The notes below the pieces were generated by a model that had not been told where the DNA came from, made no database searches, and was given only the letters and a program-made list of their open reading frames with translations. Below, piece by piece: positions 40,420-49,105 of a DNA stretch of 64,000 nt. The position numbers and the translations under genes were made by a program. Numbering within the stretch: the stretch's first letter is position 1; each line of letters begins with the position of its first letter. The stretch is from Proteus columbae (GTDB lineage: Bacteria; Pseudomonadota; Gammaproteobacteria; Enterobacterales; Enterobacteriaceae): assembly GCF_002777965.1 (NCBI RefSeq), contig NZ_NGVR01000032.1:1-64000 (forward strand), in the 5' to 3' direction.

Positions 40420-41255
40420 TAAATCTTCAGCAATTTAGTTTTACCCCGAAAGACGACGAGCAACCTATTATTGGCCCTGTTGATATACAATTAAAACAAG
40501 GAGAATGGCTTGTTGTTTTGGGTGGAAATGGCAGTGGAAAAAGTCTTCTTGCCCAACTGCTAGCAGGTTGGTATCCCGATTTATTAACAGGTTCAGTGCA
40601 AGGCTTGGGAATTGTACAAAACATTGCTCTGGATAAAAGTCGATTAGTGTCACTAGCCCCCGGAAGACAACTCGTTCAACAATCGCCTCAATTACAACTT
40701 TCAGGTTGTGCTTTTACAGTAGAGCAAGAGATTGCTTTTGGCCCTGAAAATTTAGGGTTAAGTGATAATGAAGTTCGATTTCGCGTAAAAGAGGCAATGA
40801 TATTAACACAATGTGATAGCCTTCGTTTTCGTCACCCTTCTACACTTTCAGGCGGAGAGGCTCAGCGTGTTGTAATTGCAAGCGCCCTTGCTATGCACCC
40901 TAAATTATTATTGCTTGATGAAACATTTAGTCGTTTAACACCTAATGCAACACAACAATTACAGCAACGCATTAAACGGTACGCACAAGAGCACGAATGT
41001 AGTGTGATTATTTTTGAACGCAACTTATTGCCAGCAATAACACTTAGTGAACAATTTTTATTGTTAGAAGCAGGAAAAATAAAAGCAGCAGGTGCCTTAA
41101 AAGATATATTTCCTTTTTTATTTACAACAATTAATGCACCTGATGCATGGCTAGCTTTAAATTGGTTAATTGAAAACCATCATTGGAACAAAAATATTGT
41201 CAATAACGATAAAGCTTTACTTAAGGCTTTTAAGGAGTTTTATGTTACAGCTTGA
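40413..41255 (+). CDS. ECF transporter ATPase, first copy
   Basis: The frame is open from a TTG at 40407; the ATG at 40413 is taken here (280 residues). It is a complete ABC ATPase: Walker A GGNGSGKS (about residues 36-43), signature LSGGEAQR (near 147) and Walker B LLLLDETF, with Thr where most have Pro. The overlap with the T gene (7 bases) and with the next ATPase gene (14 bases) shows a tight operon. Confidence 0.88.
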   Translation: MVINLQQFSFTPKDDEQPIIGPVDIQLKQGEWLVVLGGNGSGKSLLAQLLAGWYPDLLTGSVQGLGIVQNIALDKSRLVSLAPGRQLVQQSPQLQLSGCAFTVEQEIAFGPENLGLSDNEVRFRVKEAMILTQCDSLRFRHPSTLSGGEAQRVVIASALAMHPKLLLLDETFSRLTPNATQQLQQRIKRYAQEHECSVIIFERNLLPAITLSEQFLLLEAGKIKAAGALKDIFPFLFTTINAPDAWLALNWLIENHHWNKNIVNNDKALLKAFKEFYVTA

Positions 41256-42063
41256 TAAAGTGACTTATCGTTGGAGTGAAGATGTTCCACCTTGTATTTC
41301 TCAATTATCTTTAACTTTAAATCAAGGTGAATGGATAACACTCGTTGGTGATAATGGCGCGGGAAAATCAACCCTATTACGTTTAATTGCCGGATTGTTA
41401 ACGCCTAACGAGGGTGAGATAAAACTCAATAATCAGTCATTATCTCAAATGAAAGCTGAGCAACGCGCTCAATATATTGGTGTATTATTCCAAGAGCCTG
41501 AACGACAAATATTTCATAACACAGTAGAAAAAGAAGTCTCTTTTGGTTTGAAACAACGCAAGTTTTCTAAAGAAGAGATTAAAAAACGTTTAGATGAAAC
41601 ATTAGAGCTTTGCGGTTTAAGTGATGTCGCTGATGTTCATCCTTTAGATTTACACGCAGGTCAACGTAGAATGGTTGCCGTCGCAAGTTTGAGTATTCTA
41701 TCACCTCAAATATTACTGCTTGATGAACCGACTCGCGATTTCGATGCACATTGGCTAACTTGTTTTGAGAACTGGCTTCAGGTACAAAAAACATTAGGCA
41801 TCTCAGTTCTTGCTATTAGCCATGATCTTGATTTTGCGGCGCGTCATTTTCAGCGGGTTATCCATTTATCTTCAGGAAAATTAATTGCTGATGGCGCTCC
41901 TGAAAACGTATTAATGAGCTCAACACTGCAATCCCTTTCAGATATACCTGCGCCTACGTTATACTCTTTAAGCCAGAAATTAAAATTACCGATTAAAAAC
42001 TCTCCCATTGAATGGGCTAAAATGCTAGTTGAAATGAATAAAAATCGTAAAATTAATTCATAA
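41242..42063 (+). CDS. ECF transporter ATPase, second copy, degenerate signature
   Basis: The start at 41242 follows AAGGAG by four bases (273 residues); the longer frame is overlap with the first ATPase. It has Walker A GDNGAGKST (about residues 36-44), Q-loop FQEPERQIF and Walker B ILLLDEPTRDFD. The signature is LHAGQRR instead of LSGGQ-R, so one of the two composite ATP sites may be weak. This asymmetry is common in heteromeric ABC ATPases and goes with the intact signature of the first copy. Confidence 0.88.
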   Translation: MLQLDKVTYRWSEDVPPCISQLSLTLNQGEWITLVGDNGAGKSTLLRLIAGLLTPNEGEIKLNNQSLSQMKAEQRAQYIGVLFQEPERQIFHNTVEKEVSFGLKQRKFSKEEIKKRLDETLELCGLSDVADVHPLDLHAGQRRMVAVASLSILSPQILLLDEPTRDFDAHWLTCFENWLQVQKTLGISVLAISHDLDFAARHFQRVIHLSSGKLIADGAPENVLMSSTLQSLSDIPAPTLYSLSQKLKLPIKNSPIEWAKMLVEMNKNRKINS

Positions 42064-42127
42064 TAATCTTAAGGTTTATCTATTATTAGTATCCGTTGTT
42101 GTTTATTTTGTTGCTGGAGATAATAAA

Positions 42128-42640
42128 ATGGAAATTATTCACACCCTATTAGACTCATTGGGGCATTTATCTCCTATTACACTGTTTCTCTCCATTACAT
42201 TAATCACAGCAGGAAAATCGACTATTGGTATTTCTTCATTTTTACCTCCTGCCTCTTTAATGCTGATCTTTATTTTTGGTGCCTGCTTACCTCTTTATTC
42301 TCCTATCTTTCTTTGGTTAGCAACCAGTTGTGGCGCACTGTTAGGTTCAATTATTAGCTATGAATTAGGGCGTTCTATTTATCGATTTCCTCGACTTAAA
42401 TCATGGGTTAAGCGTTATCAGTCAAAAATTAATCGAGTTCAACAACTATTAAAAAATAAGACTTACTATATTTTATTTATTTCTCGATTTCTTGCTGTAT
42501 TTCGTTATTTAACGCCCTTTAGTGCCGGTTTATTAAAACTGCCTACATACGGTATTTACATCACTAGTGCTATTTCTGCATTAATTTGGTCAGCGATGTT
42601 TGTACTGATTGCGACAGGTGTACTTTCTATTGCTCTATAA
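42128..42640 (+). CDS. DedA-family membrane protein
   Basis: The 170-residue protein has a VTT/DedA domain with SYELGRSIYRFPR (near residues 77-89) and ISRFLAVFRYLTPFSAGLLK (about 117-136), the R-x3-R-x3-P pattern of the family. DedA proteins are linked to lipid-carrier or phospholipid movement and envelope homeostasis. It is shorter than E. coli DedA paralogues (about 200-220). It lies 64 bases after the ECF operon and may be co-transcribed. Confidence 0.82.
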   Translation: MEIIHTLLDSLGHLSPITLFLSITLITAGKSTIGISSFLPPASLMLIFIFGACLPLYSPIFLWLATSCGALLGSIISYELGRSIYRFPRLKSWVKRYQSKINRVQQLLKNKTYYILFISRFLAVFRYLTPFSAGLLKLPTYGIYITSAISALIWSAMFVLIATGVLSIAL

Positions 42641-43041
42641 AATCGGCAATTACGACTAACCTTTACAACTAAACTTTACTTATTTTCTTAACACTAAAAT
42701 AGACTATTTTTCCCTTTCTTTATCAGATTATTTGCCAATTTTCTGATCCCTCTATTTTTTCATTTTATTTTTTATTATCGATAAATAGGCTATTTTTTAG
42801 CTCATTTTGTCGTTTCTCTAGCAAGTTATTGATATTTTCTTTTGTGTTTTATGACTATCACCATAATTATGATTAAAAATTGCATAATTACTATGTTGAT
42901 CACAAATTGTTGTTTTCTTGTTTTAATTTCATTACTCCAGTTCACAATTTATTAACGTTCCTTATTTCTATAAAAGTTGTCATGTTGTATACAAGTTGGT
43001 GTGAAACATTCACCTGCGTTTTTATGTACAGGAACAACATC
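42641..43041. other. Intergenic region before the TRAP operon
   Basis: About 400 AT-rich bases. It ends with the palindrome TTGTATACAA (listed separately) 47 bases before the TAXI gene. The frame running upstream of 43042 has no ribosome site and is not believed to be translated. Confidence 0.5.
42985..42994. promoter_or_regulatory. TTGTATACAA palindrome, candidate GntR/FCD operator
   Basis: A perfect ten-base palindrome of the TTGTNTACAA kind used by many FCD-type GntR regulators. It lies just before the TAXI-TRAP operon whose fourth segment encodes such a regulator. The link is inference from position and motif. Confidence 0.55.
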
Positions 43042-44076
43042 ATGAGAATAAGAAAAACAAAGCTTGCCATCGGTATTGTTGCTGTTATTGCTGTTGTCTC
43101 ATTAGCAGTAATCGGCAAAAAAGAGAATGCGAATAAACAATTTCTCTCTGTAGCAACCGCTTCAACAGGAGGAACCTATTATCCGATGGGAGTGGGTTTA
43201 GCAAACGTATGGAGTACGCATCTTAAGGATAGAGGCGTTCAAGTAACAGGGCAGTCTTCTGCTGGCTCAATAGAAAATATCTATTTAATGCAGAAAAATG
43301 AAGCCCAACTTTCTATTTTGCAAAGCCTTTTAGCAGTAGAAGCTTATGAAGGGGTGCGTAATTTTGAAGGCAAACCAGAAAAAGATCTGCGTTCAATTTC
43401 GATGTTATGGCCGAATGTTGAACACTTTGTTTTAATGGATAACAAAGTAAAAACAGGCACATTAGACGATATTCGCGCAACAAGTTTTTCCGTTGGTCCC
43501 CAAGCCAGTGGTACTGAACAATCTACAATTATTATTCTTAAAGGCGTTAATTTAACAAAAAAAGATATCACCCCGGAATATCTTGGATATGGTGATACCG
43601 TTTCTGCCATGCGAGATGGTCGCCTTGATGGAGGTGCATTACCTGCTGGAGTGCCAGCTTCTGCGGTAACTGATATGTACGCAAGTGGTGTCAGTGCAAA
43701 ATTACTCGAAGTCACAGATAAGCAACTTGATGATATCAATCATGTGGCGAATTCATGGTTTCGTTTTGAAATCCCGGCCAACACCTACCCTCGTCAAACT
43801 GAAATGGTCAATACGATTGCTCAACCTAATATCTTAATGACCACAACCAGTATCGATAATGATCTGGTTTATGAGTTGACCAAAACCATGTTTGAGAACC
43901 TTCCTGAAGTTCACCAGGTTCACAGCGCGGCCAAATACATCACCACAGAAAATGCATTAAAAGGTGTTTCTGTGCCATTACATTTAGGGGCTTACCGCTA
44001 CTACAAAGAAATCGGATTAGAGATCCCTGATTATCTTATTCCACCAGAAGCTCAAACGCAGACTAATAATAAATAA
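43042..44076 (+). CDS. TAXI-type TRAP solute-binding protein
   Basis: The ATG at 43042, after AGGA, gives 344 residues with an N-terminal signal or anchor (residues 7-24) and a body matching TAXI-family receptors: VATASTGGTYYPMGVGLANVWS, SSAGSIENIYLMQKNEAQL and SVGPQASGTEQS. The longer frame from 42880 adds residues without homology-like features. TAXI proteins capture small organic acids (for example glutamate, 2-oxoglutarate or similar) in the periplasm. It is followed after 12 bases by the fused permease. Confidence 0.88.
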   Translation: MRIRKTKLAIGIVAVIAVVSLAVIGKKENANKQFLSVATASTGGTYYPMGVGLANVWSTHLKDRGVQVTGQSSAGSIENIYLMQKNEAQLSILQSLLAVEAYEGVRNFEGKPEKDLRSISMLWPNVEHFVLMDNKVKTGTLDDIRATSFSVGPQASGTEQSTIIILKGVNLTKKDITPEYLGYGDTVSAMRDGRLDGGALPAGVPASAVTDMYASGVSAKLLEVTDKQLDDINHVANSWFRFEIPANTYPRQTEMVNTIAQPNILMTTTSIDNDLVYELTKTMFENLPEVHQVHSAAKYITTENALKGVSVPLHLGAYRYYKEIGLEIPDYLIPPEAQTQTNNK

Positions 44077-44088
44077 CAGGAGTGAGTT

Positions 44089-46056
44089 ATGACTAACAAT
44101 GACCACCTAACTCCGGTAGAGCCACCTGCATTAGATAAAGAAGCAAGCTCCGGCAATCGCCAACTTGCAGGTATTTACCTGAAAATTACCACGACTCTTG
44201 CAATATTAATTTCGCTTTACGCTATTTATTCCAACGCATTATCAAATACTCAAGAATTTTACCGTAATACCATTTTTCTTAGTGGTATTTTAATTTTAGG
44301 CTTTATTTTATTTCCATTCTCTAAGCGTTTTTCTACGCCTAAATTTAACGGATGGGATTATCTTTTTATTGCTTTAACATTAATTAGTTATGGTTATTTT
44401 TTCTTTAATTACGTTGACCTTCACGTTGTGAGAAAAAGTATTCCAAACACGACTGATTATGTCATGGCTATATTAGGAATTATTGTACTGTTTGAAGCGG
44501 CAAGAAGAACCACTGGGTATTTCATTCCAGGGCTTGCAACTTTTGCTATTATCTATGCTTTATTTGGTCAGTACTTTATGGGTATTTTCGGTCATGCAGG
44601 ATTCTCTGTAGAAAGATTGTTATACCGTTTATTTATGACCAGTGAAGGTATTTTTGGGATCACCCTTTCAACAGCCTCGACAGCGATTGTTGTCTTTATT
44701 CTTTTTGGATCATTCTTAAGTGTGAGTGGCGCAACTGCACTGTTTAATGACTTAGCTCTTGCTCTTGCGGGTCGTCGCCGTGGTGGTCCTGCTCAAGTAG
44801 CTGTTATTTCATCTGCATTAACAGGTTCATTAAGTGGAAGTGCTGTTGCCAACGTAGCAACAACAGGGACTTTTACCATTCCTTTAATGAAAAGCATTGG
44901 ATTAACACCTCGCTTTGCGGGTGCCGTAGAAGCAACAGCATCAACAGGCGGTATGATAATGCCACCTATTATGGGTGCTGCCGCATTTATTATGGCGGGC
45001 TTTTTAGGTATTTCTTATACCACTATTGTTATTGCAGCAATTATTCCAGCGTTGTTGTATTACGCAGCTTTAATTATGGCGATTGATATCGAAGCCAAAA
45101 AACAAGGATTAAAAGGTTTAAGTAAAGAGAATATTCCACAAGTTAAAGCGGTATTAAAAGCGCGTGGTTTATTATTACTGCCTTTAGTTATTGTTATTGG
45201 CACCTTATTAGTGGGTAAAACACCTATTTATGCAGGCTTCTTAGGTATTCTGACCATTATTGTTGCAAGTTGGATAACGCCTGATAAATCAGTTCGTATG
45301 ACATTAACTAAAGTAGCTGACGCCTTGGCTGAAGCGGCTCGTGGCTCTGTTCAAGTAACTGTCGCTTGTGCTGCAATTGGTGTCATTATCTGTGTTGTTA
45401 CAATGACGGGTATCGGTGCAACATTAGCATTTAATATCGTCTCAATGACAGATAACACATTATGGATGATCTTATTAGTCGTTATGCTAGTGTGCATTGT
45501 ATTAAGTATGGGTTTACCTTCAACGGCGTTATATATTGTTGTGGCCGTTACAGTGTCACCTATCTTAATTAAAGCGGGTGTTATGCCTTTAGCCGCCCAC
45601 TTCTTTGTTTTCTGGTTTGGTGCTTTATCCAATATTACACCACCAGTAGCATTAGCCAGTTATACCGCAGCCAGTATTGCAAGAGCTGATCCAATGCAAA
45701 CATCATGGGATGCGGTTCGTTTAGCACTTCCCGGTTTTATTATTCCGTTTATTTTAGTCTATAACCCTGCTTTACTGATGCAAGGTGATAATTTAGGTGT
45801 ACTTTCTATTGGATTAATGATTATTAGTGCATTAATCGGAATTTATGCACTAAGTATCGCAACGGCAAACTTCTGGATGATTAAAACAACGTGGTTTGAG
45901 CGTATTGCATTTGCAGCAGCGGCAATTCTAATGATTAAACCGGGCTTATATACCGACCTTTTAGGTGTCGCCTTGATCCTATTAACCGGTGCATTCCATT
46001 TATTACGGTCTAAAAAACAGTTAACCAATATGGGGCATGCATCTGGAGAAAACTAG
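44089..46056 (+). CDS. TAXI-TRAP fused permease (DctQM fusion)
   Basis: The 655-residue protein is the 4TM/12TM fusion type used with TAXI receptors: small subunit helices at the start (about residues 28-130), then the large DctM-like part with ALTGSLSGSAVANVATTGTFTIPLMK (split here as motif around residues 243-268) and GGMIMPPIMGAAAFIM. It is a sodium-coupled importer in the inner membrane. The GntR start follows the stop directly, so the whole unit is one operon. Confidence 0.93.
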   Translation: MTNNDHLTPVEPPALDKEASSGNRQLAGIYLKITTTLAILISLYAIYSNALSNTQEFYRNTIFLSGILILGFILFPFSKRFSTPKFNGWDYLFIALTLISYGYFFFNYVDLHVVRKSIPNTTDYVMAILGIIVLFEAARRTTGYFIPGLATFAIIYALFGQYFMGIFGHAGFSVERLLYRLFMTSEGIFGITLSTASTAIVVFILFGSFLSVSGATALFNDLALALAGRRRGGPAQVAVISSALTGSLSGSAVANVATTGTFTIPLMKSIGLTPRFAGAVEATASTGGMIMPPIMGAAAFIMAGFLGISYTTIVIAAIIPALLYYAALIMAIDIEAKKQGLKGLSKENIPQVKAVLKARGLLLLPLVIVIGTLLVGKTPIYAGFLGILTIIVASWITPDKSVRMTLTKVADALAEAARGSVQVTVACAAIGVIICVVTMTGIGATLAFNIVSMTDNTLWMILLVVMLVCIVLSMGLPSTALYIVVAVTVSPILIKAGVMPLAAHFFVFWFGALSNITPPVALASYTAASIARADPMQTSWDAVRLALPGFIIPFILVYNPALLMQGDNLGVLSIGLMIISALIGIYALSIATANFWMIKTTWFERIAFAAAAILMIKPGLYTDLLGVALILLTGAFHLLRSKKQLTNMGHASGEN

Positions 46057-46770
46057 ATGATACAAAAGATCTCACGCCAAAAAGCGTCGCATCAAATTCT
46101 TGAGCAGATAAAGCAAAATATTAGTAACGGGACTTACCCTATTGGTGAAAAGTTACCCTCTGAAAATGTACTTGCTGACGCCTTTGGCGTCAGTCGAGTC
46201 CCCATCAGAGAAGCATTAGGTGTCTTAGAAGCCAGTGGCATAGTAACTTCACGCCAAGGGGGCGGTCGCCGTGTAATTGATCATTCTATACTCAGTAAAT
46301 ATGAACCCTTAGTTATGGAAATTGCTTGCCCTAAAGAGATAGATTCGCTGCTTGAAATGCGTGAGGTCATTGAACATGAAGCGGCAGCCATTGCCGCTTT
46401 ACGTCGAACACCAGAAGAATTACGCGCTATCGAAAACGCCCACGATGCCTTTGTTTTAGCAACAAGACAAAACAAAAGTATTGGTCATAAAGAGGACTAT
46501 CAATTTCATCGTTCTATTATGGTTGCCGCTCATAATCCTTTTTTTGTCCGGATCTTAGATAACTTACACGAACTCTATCTTGGCGTATTAATGTATTCGT
46601 TAAGTAAAAACAAAGGGCGAGATACCGAAATTGAGCGAGTGATTGCAGAACATGAGGCAATTGTTGAATCAATACGCCAACAAGATCACGATGAAACAAG
46701 CCATAGAATGCGTCTTCATTTAACCAATGTACGTGGCAAATTAAAGCGCTTACAACAAGAACCCTGTTAA
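46057..46770 (+). CDS. GntR/FadR-family (FCD) regulator
   Basis: The 237-residue protein has a GntR winged helix (residues about 8-75; GEKLPSENVLADAFGVSRVP) and an FCD ligand domain with histidines typical of the metal site (YQFHRSIMVAAHNPF and MRLHL). It lies inside the TRAP-oxidase operon and probably represses it, with a 2-hydroxyacid or 2-oxoacid as likely effector. A matching palindrome lies upstream of the operon. Confidence 0.9.
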   Translation: MIQKISRQKASHQILEQIKQNISNGTYPIGEKLPSENVLADAFGVSRVPIREALGVLEASGIVTSRQGGGRRVIDHSILSKYEPLVMEIACPKEIDSLLEMREVIEHEAAAIAALRRTPEELRAIENAHDAFVLATRQNKSIGHKEDYQFHRSIMVAAHNPFFVRILDNLHELYLGVLMYSLSKNKGRDTEIERVIAEHEAIVESIRQQDHDETSHRMRLHLTNVRGKLKRLQQEPC

Positions 46771-46797
46771 TTTAAAATTTTTAAAATGGATAATATT

Positions 46798-47988
46798 ATG
46801 ACTTATGACGTGATTATTATTGGTGCGGGATTAGTCGGATTAGGGGTTGCAAGTGCGCTACAAGAGAGTCAACCTGAGCTGAAATTGCTAGTGATTGATA
46901 AAGAATCAGGCCCTGCTGTTCACCAAAGTGGGCATAACAGTAATGTTGTTCATTCAGGTATTTATTACACACCAGGGAGCCTTAAAGCAAGGCTGGCAAA
47001 ACAAGGCAACATTACGACATATGCGTTTTGCCAACAACATAATCTCTATTATGATCGTTGTGGCAAAGTCATTGTTGCTACCAATGAAAAAGAGTTAAAA
47101 GCTTTAGAAAATATCTATCAACGTGGCATAGAAAACGGGCTTGAAGTTATCAAAATGACCGAAGCTGAGCTTAAAGTCAGAGAACCTTATGTTAATGGTA
47201 TCGCAGCTCTATTAGTTCCTGATGCTGGTATTGTGAATTACCCTGAAATTGCGACAAAACACGTTGAAATTATTCAATCACGCGGTGGTGAATTTGCGTT
47301 TGGGCAAGCGGTTACAGCAATTAATGAAACCGATGATACTGTCACGGTCACAACATCCAATAATCAATTTACAGGCAAATGGTTGATTAATTGCGCCGGC
47401 TTATTTAGTGATCGTATTGCTAAAATGGCTGGTTATGACACAGGCATGAAAATAGTCCCATTTCGTGGTGAATATTTTATGCTTAATACTAATAAAAACT
47501 ACTTAGTAAACCATCTAATCTACCCTGTTCCTAATCCTGATTTCCCTTTCTTAGGGGTGCATTTTACTCGCATGTATAACGGGCATCGGGATGTTGGACC
47601 TAATGCAGTATTAGCCTTTAAACGAGAAGGCTATAAAAAAAGCGATATTAACTTAAAAGATCTTGCTGAAGTTCTTACTTATAAAGGATTTTGGAAAATT
47701 GCTGGAAATTATTTAGGTGAAGGAATGGCAGAGCTTCGCCGCTCATATTCGCGTAAATTATTTACTGCAAATGCACAAAAACTCATTCCTGATTTACGTG
47801 AAGCAGATATTCATCCTGGTCCTGCGGGTGTTCGAGCCCAAGCATTAACTCGTGAAGGGAAATTAGTGGATGATTTTCATTTTGTAAAAGGCAAACGCTC
47901 ACTGCATGTTTGTAATGCCCCATCACCTGCTGCAACAGCATCTATTGAAATAGGCAGAGAAATAGTAAAAGAGCATTTTTCTTTGTAA
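46798..47988 (+). CDS. lhgO: LhgO-like L-2-hydroxyglutarate oxidase/dehydrogenase
   Basis: The second ATG at 46798 is preferred (396 residues; VIIIGAGLVGLGVASAL follows at once). It is a DAO-family FAD enzyme close to E. coli LhgO: HQSGHNSNVVHSGIYYTPGS (about residues 40-59), VPFRGEYFMLN, GVHFTRM and the end block HVCNAPSPAATASIEIG are conserved. LhgO oxidises L-2-hydroxyglutarate to 2-oxoglutarate and passes electrons to the quinone pool. Its place with a TRAP importer suggests use of an external 2-hydroxy-dicarboxylate. Sequence alone cannot exclude a related substrate. Confidence 0.87.
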   Translation: MTYDVIIIGAGLVGLGVASALQESQPELKLLVIDKESGPAVHQSGHNSNVVHSGIYYTPGSLKARLAKQGNITTYAFCQQHNLYYDRCGKVIVATNEKELKALENIYQRGIENGLEVIKMTEAELKVREPYVNGIAALLVPDAGIVNYPEIATKHVEIIQSRGGEFAFGQAVTAINETDDTVTVTTSNNQFTGKWLINCAGLFSDRIAKMAGYDTGMKIVPFRGEYFMLNTNKNYLVNHLIYPVPNPDFPFLGVHFTRMYNGHRDVGPNAVLAFKREGYKKSDINLKDLAEVLTYKGFWKIAGNYLGEGMAELRRSYSRKLFTANAQKLIPDLREADIHPGPAGVRAQALTREGKLVDDFHFVKGKRSLHVCNAPSPAATASIEIGREIVKEHFSL

Positions 47989-48021
47989 TTAAAAAATATA
48001 CAGTGAGTAAAAATAACAAAT

Positions 48022-48047
48022 AGCACTGAAATTAATCAGTGCTTTTT
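48022..48047. terminator. Bidirectional terminator between lhgO and the LysR gene
   Basis: AGCACTGA (48022-48029) pairs with TCAGTGCT (48036-48043), followed by TTTT. It separates convergent genes. Confidence 0.88.
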
Positions 48048-48056
48048 ATTTTTATA

Positions 48057-48950
48057 TCACTCACGGCATTCTTTTAGCGCTTCATTCATTAGCCACTGTT
48101 GAAATATTTCCATTGATGCTGTCATTGGCTTTGATTTTAAATATGTTAGCCAATATTTTCCCAATTCAACTTCTATTTTAAAGGGTTGTACTAACTGGCC
48201 ATTTTCAATTTCTCTTGAAAACATTTTTACTGGTGCTAACGCAACTCCCCCTTCATAAATTGCGCTTTCAATCATTAAACGTGAAGAGTCAAAAATAGAG
48301 CCTGTTATTTTTACCGGCGACATATCTGCTTTTTCAAACCATTGTAACCACTCATCTTCTCGATAAGAGCGATATAAGCTTTCATTTATTAAATCAGTTG
48401 GATGTTGTAACCGTTTCGCTGTATCTGATGAACACAACACCGTTAATGGCGCAGAAAATAACGCTTTGTTATGTGTCAATGGCCATAAACCCTCACCAAA
48501 TCGAATGGCAAAATCTAATCCTTCAGTAGCTAAATTAACCACATTATTATTTGTTCTTAAATTCACTTCTATTCTTGGATATTGCTGCCTAAATTCAGCC
48601 AATCTGGGTAATAACCATCCCACAGCAAATGTGCCGACAGCCGCAATTGAAACAACATCGCGATATTCACCACGTTCAAATTGCTTAAATACACGTTCAA
48701 TATCACTAAAAGCCGTTGTTAACACAGAAAATAAGATCTGGGCATCGTCCGTCATTTCTAAGCCTCTAGGCAAGCGCTTAAAAAGAATAACGCCAAGTCG
48801 CTCTTCTAACATTCTCACTTGTTGGCTAACAGCACCTTGGGTGACATACAGTTCTAATGCCGCTTTGGTAAAATTAAGGTGTCTTGCTGAAGCTTCAAAT
48901 GCACGTAATGCATTTAGGGGAAGATGAGTTCGCATAATATTCTTAGCCAT
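48057..48950 (-). CDS. cumR: LysR regulator of the beta-lactamase (CumR/HugR type)
   Basis: The 297-residue LysR protein has its winged helix at about residues 8-66 (HLPLNALRAFEASARHLNFT, typical of AmpR/GcvA-like members) and a ligand domain. It is divergent from the class A beta-lactamase gene, with 155 bases between. In P. vulgaris and P. penneri the homologous regulator controls inducible cefuroximase expression in response to cell-wall fragments, as AmpR does. The gene symbol is given by homology and position. Confidence 0.87.
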   Translation of the reverse strand: MAKNIMRTHLPLNALRAFEASARHLNFTKAALELYVTQGAVSQQVRMLEERLGVILFKRLPRGLEMTDDAQILFSVLTTAFSDIERVFKQFERGEYRDVVSIAAVGTFAVGWLLPRLAEFRQQYPRIEVNLRTNNNVVNLATEGLDFAIRFGEGLWPLTHNKALFSAPLTVLCSSDTAKRLQHPTDLINESLYRSYREDEWLQWFEKADMSPVKITGSIFDSSRLMIESAIYEGGVALAPVKMFSREIENGQLVQPFKIEVELGKYWLTYLKSKPMTASMEIFQQWLMNEALKECRE

Positions 48951-48971
48951 TAGATTTTCTATAACCTAAGG

Positions 48972-48999
48972 TGATTTATTATCGATTGTCAATAAATCA
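48972..48999. promoter_or_regulatory. Perfect 9-base inverted repeat, candidate CumR operator
   Basis: TGATTTATT (48972-48980), ten bases, AATAAATCA (48991-48999). A LysR-type box centred between the divergent regulator and beta-lactamase genes, 107 bases before the lactamase start. Confidence 0.65.
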
Positions 49000-49105
49000 A
49001 TTAAATAGGATATTGCACCTTATAAATAAACGGCTCTATATCTACTCAATAACTGTCTATTTATATTGATATTTTTTTATTAACTTAATATGAGCAACAA
49101 TCACT

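Noticed and set aside
42880-43041. Upstream extension of the TAXI receptor by 54 residues
   Set aside because: No ribosome site at 42880, extension contains the operator-like palindrome, and a normal signal sequence starts at 43042.
43344-43739. 131-codon frame antisense to the TAXI receptor gene
   Set aside because: No domain or ribosome site; the plus-strand gene explains the region.
48466-48927. 153-codon open frame on plus, antisense to the LysR gene
   Set aside because: It lies wholly within a well-supported LysR gene, has no ribosome site of note and no recognisable domain; it is a reading-frame shadow.
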